DNA from: Catonia carolina
Taxonomy: Eukaryota > Arthropoda > Insecta > Hemiptera > Achilidae
Direction of reading: 5' to 3'
DNA: 64,000 nucleotides
NCBI GenBank assembly: GCA_035578175.1
Contig: JAQMRL010000008.1
Span: 96,286,416 to 96,350,415 of the forward strand
Shown: positions 32,983 through 44,302 of the stretch, piece by piece
How positions within the stretch are numbered: position 1 is the first letter of the stretch
How the letters are laid out: every line of letters starts with the position of its first letter
Notes under the pieces: generated by a model
The model's input: only the letters and a program-made list of their open reading frames with translations
Databases searched by the model: none
Told to the model about the DNA's origin: nothing
Position numbers and translations under genes: made by a program

Positions 32983-33744
32983 TGTGACAGATCGAAGGAA
33001 AGGATCGTTTGCGAAGGTTCTAGTGTTTTCATGAAATGGTACAGAGAAGATAATAGAGTAAAAAAGGAATAATAGAACAGGGGGAACAATAACACGATGG
33101 TAACAATGATTGACAATTGGTCAATAATGACAAAAGACTGCGCTATTAAAAGGTCGGGTATTGTTTGTTGTACAACTGTTATGAAAGGGACCCGTAACGA
33201 CTTTTATTCTATTTACAAAAGACCTATTGTTGACTTGTTTACAACGGATTTTTCTAGCACTCAATAATAAAGGGTTATTTTCTTTGTACTTTATTTTTGC
33301 AAGTTCTATGCTCTTCTCGAACGATCTTTGTAAATGGGTATATAAAGAGACCCCGAGCGCGGTCAGTAGTAGTAATCGTTTGATCTTTGACGAGTGTCTA
33401 TCGGACGTAGGCAGGTGCGTACCGAGCATTGTGTCGGTCAACGATTGTAACACTGTCTTTGTGTGTGTATTGTGTAAAGTTAATGTGCAGTTTTTGTTGT
33501 TGTTTAAGTTAAAGTTAATGTGAATTCAATTTCTATGTTTTGTATGTTTGTGTAGTCTTATAAAAGTGATTGTAAGTAGTGCTAAGTAAGTTATTAAGTT
33601 ATTTATTGTAATAAGTCATTTTAATTAGTTTATTATTTATTTTTTAAACCTTTAAGTGTAATAAATATTTGTAATTGTAAACTTTAGTGTATTAATTATT
33701 TAATAACCTAGATCCCGAAACGGACCTCAGCGGTAAGTGTCACA
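32983..33744 (+). mobile_element. Candidate solo LTR, 762 bp
   Basis: It begins TGTGACAG and ends CTGTCACA-like (AAGTGTCACA), an inverted terminal pair of LTR type (TG...CA). Inside are a TATA box and TCAGT initiator (33339-33367) followed by T-rich sequence with AATAAA-like signals near 33.66 kb. Flanks ATAA and ATAT match only imperfectly as a target duplication. No internal retrovirus-like genes adjoin it. Confidence 0.55.
33339..33367 (+). promoter_or_regulatory. Putative RNA polymerase II core promoter
   Basis: TATATAAA at 33339-33346 and an arthropod-type initiator TCAGT at 33363-33367 put the start A about 26 bp downstream of the first TATA base. The initiator falls 380 bp into the LTR-like segment, as expected for an LTR's own promoter. 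Confidence 0.5.
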
Positions 33745-34208
33745 ATATGAAAAACCGCCATTTTTGACATTTATGCGTACGATACTTCAGAATTACTCCC
33801 ATGTCCCTTCAAATGTCCTCACATAGATTACATCAAATAAATTTGTATTTAGTTCTATGAGTCTTTGATTTAAAATATTAATTAAATTTTATACTAATAG
33901 TAATATGTTCAAAATAAAGTCATGTTTAGTAATATTTAATAACCAGTTTCAGCTAACATAATTTAACCTAACCAGCTACAATTTCATGTTCCGATTGTAT
34001 TACTTGTACTGACTACATATGGGGGGGGGGAGACATGACCTCTCATCAGGGTTCAAAGGGGTTACAGAGTTTGAAAGTTTGAGAACTTCTCTTATTTTAT
34101 AGCATCGCCTACCAAAAAGGTGGAAATTATGAAACATTTAAGGTCCAAGCCATTTGAAAAAACCTTTGGATAATATACATTTAGAAGATTAGGTTAAATA
34201 AAAGTAAC
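33745..34208. other. AT-rich stretch with a 10-G run
   Basis: A poly-G run starts near 34021. Nothing else was recognised. Confidence 0.4.
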
Positions 34209-34310
34209 TTATTAATCAAAGACTAATGATTTTCACCATTAATGACCTCTGTTGTTCCATGTCTTTAGACCAATCAAAACAATTGCCAGCGTTGTCAGAT
34301 TGTACAAATA
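34209..34310 (-). repeat. Family G dispersed repeat, copy 1
   Basis: On the minus strand: GTACAATCTGACAACGCTGG, GATTGGTCTAAA and CAACAGAGGTCA. It matches 57280-57365 over about 80 bases with scattered substitutions. Copy number elsewhere is unknown. Confidence 0.6.
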
Positions 34311-35447
34311 TGTCAGCGTGACAAAAAATACGCGCGCTTGCGTTTAAGAGCCACAGTAATTCACTCGTACCTTGCATCTCGCACTGAAAACATTCTGTTA
34401 TAATAATCACAATAAAATATAAAAATAATTGAAACACTGGGAAAATAATCACTACAGAACCGAATAACTACTTAACGATGCAACCAATATCTTTTCGAGA
34501 CTAAACGCCCACTGAACAATTAACAGGCCTACTTGTAGGCTATAATCATATCGTTTTGTTCGCTATTATAATATTTTTGACTATTTAAAATACATTTATA
34601 AACTCATTATTATGTGGGGTTATAAACGTGCTTAAAGAAATTGTAGCATTATAGCAGCACTGAAGCCAATACATTTTTGATGTAGACAAAATTTTTATGT
34701 CTGGGCGACTCGAAAATAATAAACAGCCTTCCGTACTAAATTTTCATTTTGATATACAGTCATAACAAACGTATCACATTACATCATTATACTACAGGCC
34801 TAACAATGTTTATACCAAACTTTGTTATTTTCATGTAATTTTGAACCCATGCAATTTAATTATTTATTTGAAAAGCTTTGTGTACATTAATTGTAGGGTG
34901 TGAAAAAAAATTAAATTTCCATCTCGTTTTATTTTTCGTACGAAATATAAACTTTACAGGTAATAAAACGTACGTGCAGTAGTCTCAACAATCAAATACT
35001 AAAGCTAATTTTTAAACACGAAAATTGAACAGTTTGAATTTTTAAGTTTTTAATTTTTTTAATGCCTACGTCGCAAATATAATAAATTTATCAATTGATG
35101 TGTATTAGATATTATAGGTGGAGTACATTTTTTGAGCGTAAAGAGTGAAGTAAACTTTAAAATAAGGTATAAGTTTCAAGTCAACAGGAGCAGTAAGAAA
35201 GGAGAAATTGCTCGACTGGTAGGAAAGGCGAGGTGAGGAAGTGGTGAAGTACACAGCAAACTCCCACCCGCCTAAATTTATCGTGCTTATTATAGTGATA
35301 GTGAAACAGTAAACAATTTAATTGACTGCTGACATATTTGAAAACACCAGAAATAGACATATCAATACATTTGTAAGTAGAACATTAATGATCAATGAAT
35401 GAAGCAACTATCAATTGATAACAAAGTTATTTATACATCTCTTTTTT
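34311..35447. other. AT-rich stretch, nothing recognised
   Basis: No shared repeat or motif was seen. Confidence 0.4.
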
Positions 35448-36422
35448 ACTTTCTCTTGCCTGTATGAATATATAGGAAGGAAAGTATTGTTTTCATGTCG
35501 ATTTTTCGAAATCGAGTTTTCACCGGATCTATACGTTTTCAGACCCCCTGAACCCAAAATACATGTTTTTAGCGATTGGTCTGTGTGTGCGTGTGTGTGT
35601 CTGTGTGCGTGCGTGCGCGCGCGTGCGCGCGCGCGTATGTGTGTGTGTGTACAAAATATCTCAAGAACGGAACATCGTATGTACTTGAAACTTGAAACTT
35701 AACTTACATACCTCTGCCGGACCCGACAAGAACATTTTCATCAAAATCGGTCAACCGGAAGTAGTAGTTTATTCGTATAATTTTTCACTTTTTTGCGATT
35801 TTCTCAAAAACTGGTCCTACGATTTTTTTAAAAATTGCCTGGTTTACTCAATTTTTTATTCTCTACGAGTAAGGAAAGGCGCCATGTTTGCTGAAATTCT
35901 TCGTGAGGGTGTTTTCTCGTAAAAACTTTGATTTTTAAGATTACGGCTTTAATATGCATTTTATCGCAACAATTTATATAATAAAAATTGTAGAGAATTT
36001 AAAAACCTACAACTTTTATTTCAAACATTTTTTTGTATAACGCTTAGTTTAGCAGTAATTAGCAATTTTCTTTTTTTTTCTTACGAAAACGTGTGAAAAA
36101 TCGTTTTTTAAGATTTCGGCCTTAGAATGCATTTTACGACAAAAGTGTATATAATAAAATTTATAGAAAATTAAAAGACCAACAACTTTTATTTAAAGCA
36201 TTTTTCTCCACAGAGCCTAGTTGAGCGTGAAAGATTGATTTTCCGTATTTTTAGGCCAAACTGAGGTTGATTTTCATTTTGCGTCTTTCACTCATGATTA
36301 AAATAAGGTTATGTTTTTGAGGTTATTTTTTTGTTTATTTCTAATGTTTTATTACTCATATTAGGTTTATTGTTAATTATTTGCACTGGCAAGAGAAAGT
36401 CGTGTGAGTGTTTCACACCAGA
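35448..36422 (+). mobile_element. Family A element, copy 8, near full length
   Basis: Intact 5' ACTTTCTCTTGCC, mixed GT/CG tract (about 35581-35650), GGCAAGAGAAAGT, 3' hairpin and CAGA, with T runs on both sides. Confidence 0.9.
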
Positions 36423-38002
36423 TTTTTTTAAGTAGAAATAATTCTGTACTTGTTTTGTGTAAATGTGAATCGGTACAGTGTATCTGCTTAATGTAAAAAT
36501 AACTTCTATGCAACTGGATTTCTTATTAAAATTATTTTAGAACAATTAACAATAGGTACTAAAAACTATTTCTCTTAGATTAAATTTGCCAATTATAATC
36601 ATATTGTTGAATACAATACCTGGATTTCTAAGAGATATGAGTTCAGTTAACTGATGATAAAGATATCTGTGACAGATTCTGAAAAATAATAAAGAGATAT
36701 AATATTAAAGAATAATCAGATTAAGATGCAGCTAAATTATATTATTAGATTCTCTAAAATACAATCTGGTATAAATTTGATATGGTCTAATAAAATTACG
36801 GAAACTGATGGAATGGTAGTTCTTATTAATTAAAATTTGCTCATTAAAACTGTGAACATTACCTTTTCCTCTTGTTTATTGATATCAGAATAATCATTTC
36901 ATCATCTGTCAATTAATTATTATGTTCGACTGCTAAACTGACCGGCTATATTTCGAAAACTTTGAAAACAGAAGTTCACCGTTTCTGAACTCCTACGCCT
37001 ATTCAGATAATATATATATATATTAAAAAATATATATAAATATAAATACTAATATATTAAATATAATAATAATAATAAAAATAATGTTATAATATTATAA
37101 TAATATAAACAATATATTATTCAATAATATATAAAAATAGTAATATTTAAATGATAAGACTGTATATTTCAAATAATTAAAATACCGTTTTATCTGCACC
37201 AAGACAAAAATTGAATGGCTCAACAGAAAAACGTTGCAAGTGACAAAATTTACAAAAGTGACGTTTCAGTGGATTACGTTCTATAAATCCTCTATTTGAT
37301 CATTCGTAATAGTGAATTCTAATGGGTAGAATTGCAACTAAAATCTCAGAAATTTTTGAAACAAAATCGTCATACAGTGAAAAATTGTTATACAGCTAAG
37401 AATCAGATGGTATCTTTCATTTTCTGTACAAATTTGTTTTTGTTACTTGCAACGTTTTTCCGTTAACCCATTAAATTAGGAAAGGCAACGAAAAACTGTT
37501 ACGGCACTTGCTTGAGAAAATAATGAGAAACCAAGGTGATTTTGATTGGTAAACAACCTAATACCACAGCTTGTAAAATAATTTAAGAACTCATAATTAG
37601 AATAAAATGCAAGTTTTGTTAAAAACCTTTTACTTCCTAATCAAAGTTTATTAAATTAAGGAGTCTTATTTTATACGGTAATTTGTTGAAAGCCTAACAA
37701 AATTGTAGTGAATTCTTTTCAAGAACTTAAAATTTCTATATTTTTCAATTCTGTTGTCATCATTGTGGCAAGTTTCATAATTATGATTGTTCATATTTAT
37801 GTAAATAACACTGTGTCCTTTACTTCTAGATGTGTTGTTATAAAAGATACTTATTTACTTAAGGAAATGGAATTTGTAAGCATAAATACTGTGAAATTTG
37901 GAAAGTGGGGTGATTTGGTCACGTGATGAGAGGCGGTATACACAGAATGCTACAAAATGTCCTGTAGGGAAAGATAAAGAAAAGTGTGATTAACATAGAT
38001 AG
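36423..38002. other. Highly AT-rich stretch
   Basis: It includes a (TA)/(AAT)-rich low-complexity block around 37010-37140. No gene was seen. Confidence 0.5.
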
Positions 38003-38703
38003 GGCTGGTTTCACACCAAACCAGTCAAGTCCAATCCAGTCACGTCCAGTCCAGTCGCGTCAGACGCTTGTAGACTCATCAGATAATATATTTAACGGTT
38101 ATTTCAATGGAAGACGCCTAGTTGGCTTTCACACCGACAGCGTCAAATCCAATCCAGTCAAATCCATTTTGAACTCGACTTATGAAGACTCAGCAAGTTG
38201 AATTTCTAACAGTCCGACTTAAACATTTTGCGAAGTAACATTCCTACTTACCAATATAATTTGTTACTACTTAATATCTGCCAATCTTTCCTGTGGCAGG
38301 ATAGCAAGACGGTAATTTGTATTTTCTTTCATTATTTCCTCCTTTAGCACATTATTAAGCTGAAAGAAACAGTTTGCACTCATGTGATAAAACTTATAAA
38401 ATTTCTCCGGATCCTTAAGTAAATCAGGAAACAAATGACTAAAGTTCCCGAAAGTTGGTCTTCTTACGTTAATAGGGTGAACCCAAACTGTCCTATTTTT
38501 CCTTCTATTTTTTTGTCTACGAATAAGTCTACGAAGAATAATAAATTTAGCGATCTCGACTTTCATATCGAACCAAATTTAATTAGTAACTGACGACTTG
38601 ATAGTTGACTGCCTCTGTGTGAAACCCCTTTGACTTGACTGGACTGATGTGACTGACGCGACTGGACTGGGTGCGATTTGACTGGTTCGGTGTGAAACCA
38701 GCC
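38003..38703. mobile_element. PIF/Harbinger deletion derivative, 701 bp, TAG target duplication
   Basis: The ends are GGCTGGTTTCACACCAAACC and, inverted, GGCTGGTTTCACACCGAACC. TAG flanks both (38000-38002 and 38704-38706), and a 3-bp duplication is the PIF/Harbinger rule. Arrays of AGTCCAGTC/AATCCAGTC lie just inside each end, and a second TTTCACACCGA block sits at about 38130. A transposase N-terminal fragment is encoded on the minus strand. Confidence 0.9.
38267..38566 (-). pseudogene. PIF/Harbinger transposase, N-terminal fragment (99 aa)
   Basis: The frame contains NRTVWVHPINVRRPTFGNF, then HLFPDLLKDPEKFYKFYHMS and LAILPQERLADIK. HARBI1-type transposases open with (W/R)WVHPIN..R...G.F..L...L..D..KF..Y.RMS...F..LL and then I.P.ERLA.TL. 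Here the protein stops just after ERL, before the DDE catalytic domain, so it cannot cut DNA. A full protein is about 350-400 residues. It may still bind a partner or the element ends, which is speculation. The element's TAG-flanked ends enclose the fragment. Confidence 0.85.
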
Positions 38704-38706
38704 TAG

Positions 38707-39890
38707 AACTTCACGGTTAAAAGATCTTTGGGACTCATTTAATGTACAGTTACACTTTATTGATAAGCAGCCAGAAAACTAACGTAGCCTTGTTGGTACC
38801 CAACGTTGTTAAAACATGGACATCAGAAGAATCAAAACTAGGAAACCGATGTAAAAGCCCAAGCAGAATAGTATACGAAAGAAAAACCAGAAATGGAAAT
38901 TATTAAAACATCATATAGGCCCTACGGGTTTAAAATAAAAAGTAACCATATTCAATATTACTTATAACCAAAATGTTGATCCGACACTAAAATCATTTGA
39001 AAAGTATATTACACTAATTTTCTGTATACCTATAAATTTATCTCCTAAAAAATTTTCAGTTCTTTAGGTAAGTTGATTTAAATACAGCACAATTTTTATT
39101 AAACGGTTTCTGACGCTTCAAAACTGTAAAAGTTTATACCTAGAACCAAAAATGCAAAAATTCATTAGATTTTACGATCATCACATCATTAATTTCGATT
39201 TTTTTAAATATTTTATTTCGAATAGTTTGGTTAAAATGGTGCCTTTTAACACCTACATTGGCTTACTGCCAGTTAAAAGAAAAGAAATAACAATGTAGCT
39301 TTTTCACAAACTGAAAATCTGTTATCAATCAACTATAAGAATCAAAGAACCCGGAAACATTACAGAATTTTATTGAACTAGATTTTGGCACTGTTAGGCC
39401 TCTTTCAATAAAAAAACTCTGATTAATTTTCTTCTTTTAAAATAGTTACTAAAAGAATTAAATAATTTGTTTTCGATATCAGAGTAGGCCTTCATTCAAA
39501 AGAAGTAATATAATTTATTTAGAATTGAGAATTGTTCGAATACAAAAATTAGTAGCTTAAATTTTATTCATAAATTAAAAATTTTATCTGATTATTATGT
39601 TATTATATTGGTTCAATGAGCGTTAGTGTTACTACTACATTATTAAAACAAAAATACCTTAAATAACCTTTGAACCTATTTGTTTTAATAAGTTATTGAT
39701 TTAACGTGCTCGTACAGGACTTCTAACAAAGAAATTACGTTTAAAAAGAACCGAAATCGTACGAAAATTTTCTTTTTTTAATTATAAAATAACTAGTTAA
39801 TAATTTTCGTTAGTGTAATTTTCGTAGCTCAGTGGTTAAAAAGATTGCAAAGAGGAAGTTTTTTTTGTTTTACCTCTGACCGCGGTTACT
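38707..39890. other. AT-rich stretch, nothing recognised
   Basis: No shared repeat or motif was seen. Confidence 0.4.
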
Positions 39891-39904
39891 TTACTAGTAT
39901 AGTA

Positions 39905-40063
39905 ACCGCGCGTCTAATTGTTCTGCAATTTCTGCTAATGTAGACGGTGGATAATGATGATAATGAAAATGAGTGATGAAAAAATGCCAGACTGACCGAG
40001 AATCGAACCCAGGACCCCGGCGTAGAACCCAGTTGTGCTAACCACTACGCCAACGGGCCGGCG
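39905..40063 (-). repeat. Family E tRNA-derived SINE
   Basis: On the minus strand: GCCGGCCCGTTGGCGTAGTG, B-box GGTTCGATTCTCGG, TCTGGCATTTTTTC and the tail ACCGTCTACATTAGCAGAAA. It matches the copy at 50.45 kb along its length. Confidence 0.85.
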
Positions 40064-40504
40064 GAAGAGTTTTTTTTATTAATAAAAGTCGACATGTTTC
40101 AACTTTTATTTGTTTTCTATCGAATTTATTTACATCACTTTTTTTTAAATTAAATTCTCTACTAATTTTGTCGAAAATTATTTTTTGACAATAAGCAAAG
40201 TAAATATACTCCTAACTTAAAAAATGGGGTTTTTGACTCAAATTTTTGTGTTTTATCCCTATTTTCTTGTATACTACTTCAATTAAAGTTTTGCGACCCA
40301 TTTTTTCAATTTTTCAGTTCAAAACATATAAAACCCACCAAATTTACCCTTTAATTTGGGTCCCTGGAATTTCAGTATTACATAAATTTACCATTGTAGA
40401 ATAAATCAGGGTGAAATCTTCCGCTAGCCGTAACTCGAAAATGAAGCGTTCCCGGACCTACAGTATGTTTATATAATTTTTTTTTATTTTTAGCTCCAGA
40501 ATCA

Positions 40505-40686
40505 GTGGTAAAAGTATTTCCTCTTCCTCCTGAATCACTCTGTAAGTGTTTTCGTTTTTTTAGTTTATTTAAAGGAACGGTGGATATTTGGCACGTAATA
40601 ATTTCCAGAGACCGTAGCCGGACATCGAACCCAATACTTCGGCTTCGTAGTCTAATGCGCAAACCACTGCGCCACGGAGGCGGCTA
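40505..40686 (-). repeat. tRNA-derived SINE, E-related head
   Basis: On the minus strand: AGCCGCCTCCGTGGCGCAGT, TTAGACTACGAAGCC and a B-box GGGTTCGATGTCCGG, then an AT-rich body. The head resembles the one at 43.0 kb and the tail differs. The presence of a body and lack of a pairing acceptor stem argue against a tRNA gene. Confidence 0.7.
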
Positions 40687-40744
40687 TATTACATTTTTTT
40701 CACTTTCAAGGACTCGTTGGACCACTTTAGTTCATAGCCTGGTA

Positions 40745-41003
40745 AGCTTATTTTCTGCTTCTAACCTTCTTGTTGCACTTCTGCAGTTTTTTCGCTTCTC
40801 TTTTGTTCTGCCAATATTTCTTCAAAGCTTCTGATCTTCTGACCCTCTCTGCTTCGGAAAACACTGTTTTTCTAGCCACGTTTACTTTCTGTTGGAATCT
40901 CGTTATCGGGTTTTTGATTTGGTGATAGTTTCATGATTTAGTTTTTTAGTCATGTATTGTGATATATTGAGTTCTGCCATGTCCTTCTTGACCTCCGTGA
41001 TCC
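40745..41003 (-). pseudogene. LINE C-terminal region, decayed
   Basis: On the minus strand, pieces read [19 protein letters not shown], then after stops RKTVFSEAERSEDQKL and ILAEQKRSEKTAEVQQEG in shifted frames. RTE/CR1-like ORF2 proteins end with EV..D...L.......D..K.(R..I)....F...R.....ER...YWA.KK. Several frameshifts are needed, so this is a relic. It sits between an E-type SINE and family A copy 9. Confidence 0.5.
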
Positions 41004-41009
41004 ATTTTT

Positions 41010-41140
41010 ACTTTCTCTTGCCTATATGAATATATAGGAAGGAAAGTATTGTTTTCATGTCGATTTTTCGAAATTGAGTTTTCACCGGATCTATACGTTT
41101 TCAGACCCCCTGAACCCAAAAAACATGTTTTTAGCGATTG

Positions 41141-41213
<73 letters not shown>

Positions 41214-42040
41214 TGTGTGCGTGTGTGTGTTTGTGTGTGCGTGTGCGAGTGTGTGTGTGTGTGTGTACAAAATATCTCAAGAACGGAACTTTGTACGAAC
41301 TTGAAACTTGAAACTTAAGTTACGTACCCTTACCGGACCCGACACGAACATTTTCATCAAAATCAGTCAACCGGAAGTAGTAGTTTATTCGTGTAATTTT
41401 TCACTTTTTTGCGATTTTCTGAAAAACTGGTCCTACGATTTTTTTTAAAATCGCCTGGTTTACTAAATTTTTTATGCTCTACAAAGTAGGGTAAGCGCCA
41501 TCTTGGCTAAAATTCTTGGTAAGGGTGTTTTCACGTAAAAACTTTGTTTTTTTAAGATTACGGCTTTAATATGCATTTCAGCGCAAAAATGTATATAATA
41601 CAAGTTGTAGAGAATTTAAAATTCTACAACTTTTATTTCAAAAATTTTTTTCATAACGCTTAGTTTAGCGGTAATTAGCGATTTTCTGTTTTTTCTCATG
41701 AAAACGTGTGAAAAATCGATTTTTTCAGATTTCGGCCTTAGTATGCATTTTACGACAAAAGTGTATATAATTAAATTTATAGAAAATTAAAAGATCTACA
41801 ACTTTTATTTTAAGCATTTTGTTCTACAGAGCCTAGTTTAGCGTGAAAGAGTGATTTTCCGTATTTTTAAGCTAAACTGAGGTTGATTTTCATTTTGCCT
41901 TTCACTCATAATTAAAATAAGGTTATATTTTTTGAGGTTAGGTTTTTGTTTATTTCTAATGTTTTATTACTAATGTTAGGTTATATTATATAAATTATTT
42001 GCATTGGCAAGAGAAAGTTGTGTGAGTGTTTCACACCAGA
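41010..42040 (+). mobile_element. Family A element, copy 9, full length with long GT tract
   Basis: Both subterminal repeats, the central inverted pair and the 3' hairpin are present. The microsatellite has expanded to about 125 bp and makes this the longest copy. Apparent Cys-Val proteins across the tract are artefacts. Confidence 0.9.
41143..41268. repeat. (GT)n microsatellite within family A copy 9
   Basis: About 63 GT-like dinucleotides with GA, GC and TT interruptions toward the 3' side. Confidence 0.95.
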
Positions 42041-42119
42041 TTTTTTTGTATGTACTTTGTTCCAGAAAAACTCTATCAGTCTTTTTACTAATGTTGAGTT
42101 GTCAACTCTGCTCAAGTGG

Positions 42120-42254
42120 CCCATTCAAGATATTCTCTTTTTCCTGATCGTACACCTGTTAGTGGTTCGATCATCTTGTACAGTTCACTGTTTGGGACAG
42201 TTTTCCACCTGCCCTGCCATTCTTGATATTGTTTTTGTTGATACACTTTATCAC
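42120..42254 (-). pseudogene. Possible I/Jockey-type LINE C-terminal fragment
   Basis: The minus frame reads VYQQKQYQEWQGRWKTVP, then NSELYKMIEPLTGVRSG and stops after LEWAT. In LINEs with an RNase H domain, the segment after it reads WQ..W......NKL..IKP, and this looks like that segment. The call rests on one block of about 20 residues. Confidence 0.45.
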
Positions 42255-42283
42255 TATTTTTCTCTCGACTTTCTCTTACGTTT

Positions 42284-42681
42284 GTTGTTGTTGTTTAGGT
42301 CAACAGCCGAAAGGCTGGTTTGAACCTCTAGAGGTTTTACTAAGTAAAACGAGGAGTGAGGTGGTTTACCATTGCCTTCCTCACTGAGTGGAAAAGTACG
42401 CTTATCAGCATGCCGGGCCCTCTGAAAAGCACATATTTTCCACTCTGTAAATGACACCTTCATTTCATTCACCGCAGGGTCTGGCTGTACAATGAAATTC
42501 ATTACTTTCAGAGGAGATAACTCTGATTAGTGTCTTTTACACCTCTACCTCTTCTGTTCTTACATGATTCAGTCATTTAATTGACTGACCATGTGATAAG
42601 AAACAGAACTATTTATTTTAGCCCTGCAACAAACAGATTGAGTGTAAATAATTTGACACTCCCCACCTGTCTGTTATGGGC
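42284..42681 (-). repeat. Family B retroposon, copy 5
   Basis: Best-preserved copy with copy 4. The minus strand runs from CCCATAACAGACAGGTGGGG to an AACAACAACAA tail. CTTACGTTT before and CTTATCGTTT after may be the target duplication with one indel. It carries an open frame beginning MNFIVQPDPAVNEMKVSF. Confidence 0.9.
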
Positions 42682-42895
42682 AACTTATCGTTTATTGAAC
42701 AGATATTATAAAACTTTAAAATTAAATCCTTTTGTAATTTATTTTATTTTGCATTGTTCACATTGTTATTACTCATGTAAATATTTTTTAAATAGGCCTA
42801 TTTCATTTTGTTTGTCGTACTGTATTATTTGTTAAAATTTTCAATTTCTACGCTACTTCTTGTGTTCTACGTATTCTACGTTTCTTTTATATTTA

Positions 42896-43058
42896 ATTTA
42901 AAGTCGCATCAACTGCTTGGTCATTAGCGTCTACAGTGAGTTATGAAACATTAACTGTGGGATTTGACACGTGAAAATTTTCAGACCCTGGCCGGGAATC
43001 GAACCCGGGACCTTCGTGTTGTACACTAACACTCTAACCACTACGCTACAGAGGCGGT
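42896..43058 (-). repeat. tRNA-derived SINE with E-type head and D-type tail
   Basis: On the minus strand: ACCGCCTCTGTAGCGTAGTG, B-box CCCGGGTTCGATTCCCGG, then a tail CTAATGACCAAGCAGTTGAT like that of family D (GCTAATGACCGTTGCAGTTG). It could pass for a tRNA by its B box, but the acceptor ends (ACCGCCT / AGGGTCT) do not pair. Confidence 0.75.
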
Positions 43059-43718
43059 CTTCTACTTTATTGGTATATGTATTGATTATCTACTTTTCCT
43101 GCGTTAGTTATCTTAATTTTATTTTTATTGTTAAACTTGTGAATTATCCACCGGAATGAATTCTTTAAAAATTTTTGTTTTTTCAAGTCATTCGTTTATT
43201 TAAAAAAAAGTTAAACTTTTGAATGGTTAAATAATATATTTTATGGATTCATAAAGAATAAAATATTTTAAAAAATTGAGTAAAAAGTTTCAGTAAATGC
43301 AAACTTAGAAATAAATTTACTAGAAAATGGTCAGAATCATCAAACTGAATTCAATTTATTTTTAATAGAAAAATAAAAAACTTCTGTAAAAATGTAAGTT
43401 AAAATAAAAGGCGAGTAAACCACTTAAAATTCTTAGAAAGCAAGTAATGGCATGATTTCCCATTGTTTTGACCACTAAATTACCCAGTAGGTTAATGTTA
43501 CCAACTCAATTAAATGAGTGCCACGAATCGACTCCTTAAAAACACTTTCACTCCATTAACAAATTTCTCAGGCTTTAACAAGAAAAAGAACTCAATTTTG
43601 GTAAAGTTCAGTCTGAGAATTCTTTGGAAGTTTTCGTTTAGTAGGTGAATTTTCTGTTAAAATAATCAAACGTATAGAAATTTATGTATTTCATGCAGTA
43701 GGAAATGTTTCCTTATTG
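43059..43718. other. AT-rich stretch, nothing recognised
   Basis: No shared repeat or motif was seen. Confidence 0.4.
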
Positions 43719-43800
43719 AAAAATATTTTCCTCCAATAATACGTTATCAAGCCATAAAATATTATGGCTTGATAACGTATTATTGGAGGAAAATATTTTT
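43719..43800. repeat. Perfect 39-bp inverted repeat with 4-bp spacer
   Basis: The left arm 43719-43757 (containing CCTCCAATAATACGTTATCA) is matched without error by 43762-43800, and AATA lies between. It would form a long hairpin in RNA or a cruciform in DNA. It is followed by an AT-rich simple repeat (43806-43870). Confidence 0.97.
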
Positions 43801-44000
43801 TATTATGGGTTAAATATATATATATTTATATAATAAATTTATATAAATTTATATAAATATAAATATATTTATGGGTTATTTTTAACTTCTTATTTGGAGT
43901 AATAAAAGAACTTATCTGTCAATTCTAAGTTATGAATTTAAAGTATACTCTACTAGTGTATAACCTATGTATTAGTTTTATTTTTTATTTTTAAACTAAA

Positions 44001-44302
44001 CCACCGGGTTGGTCTAGAGTTAAAATCATCGCGACGATTCAGTTGTTTAACAGCTGATTTTCGGGGTTCCTGGTTTAAATCCTATCAATGGTTGTTACTT
44101 TTATAAGGATTTGAATACTAGACAATGGTTTACGGTGTACTTTGATGGTTTGGGTTCAATTAACGATACTCTTTCAGAAATGGTACAAGACTACACCTTA
44201 TTTACACGTCGTATGCATCACCCTCATCTCATTGCGTCTTGGGGTTGGTTACGGTTCTTAAATTGAACAAATTGCAACGTGCACGCATTTGGGTATAAAA
44301 TA
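44001..44302 (+). repeat. Family C SINE, copy 5 (diverged)
   Basis: Head CCACCGGGTTGGTCTAGAG, degenerate hairpin, B box changed to GGTTTAAATCC, body with several short deletions, and a weak A tail. Confidence 0.8.

Noticed and set aside
34021..34030. Poly-G run as a G-quadruplex
   Set aside because: A single run of ten G cannot form the four-run pattern with neighbours seen here.
36990..37140. Replication origin or matrix attachment region from extreme AT content
   Set aside because: Low-complexity AT is common throughout the window and nothing specific marks this stretch.
41074..41318. Open frames rich in Cys-Val across GT tracts (also near 6.3, 35.5, 49.3, 54.4 kb)
   Set aside because: They are translations of microsatellites inside family A or the GT array, with no motif and no conservation.
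42986..43058. tRNA gene on the minus strand
   Set aside because: The B box is perfect, but the acceptor ends do not pair and a SINE body and tail follow.
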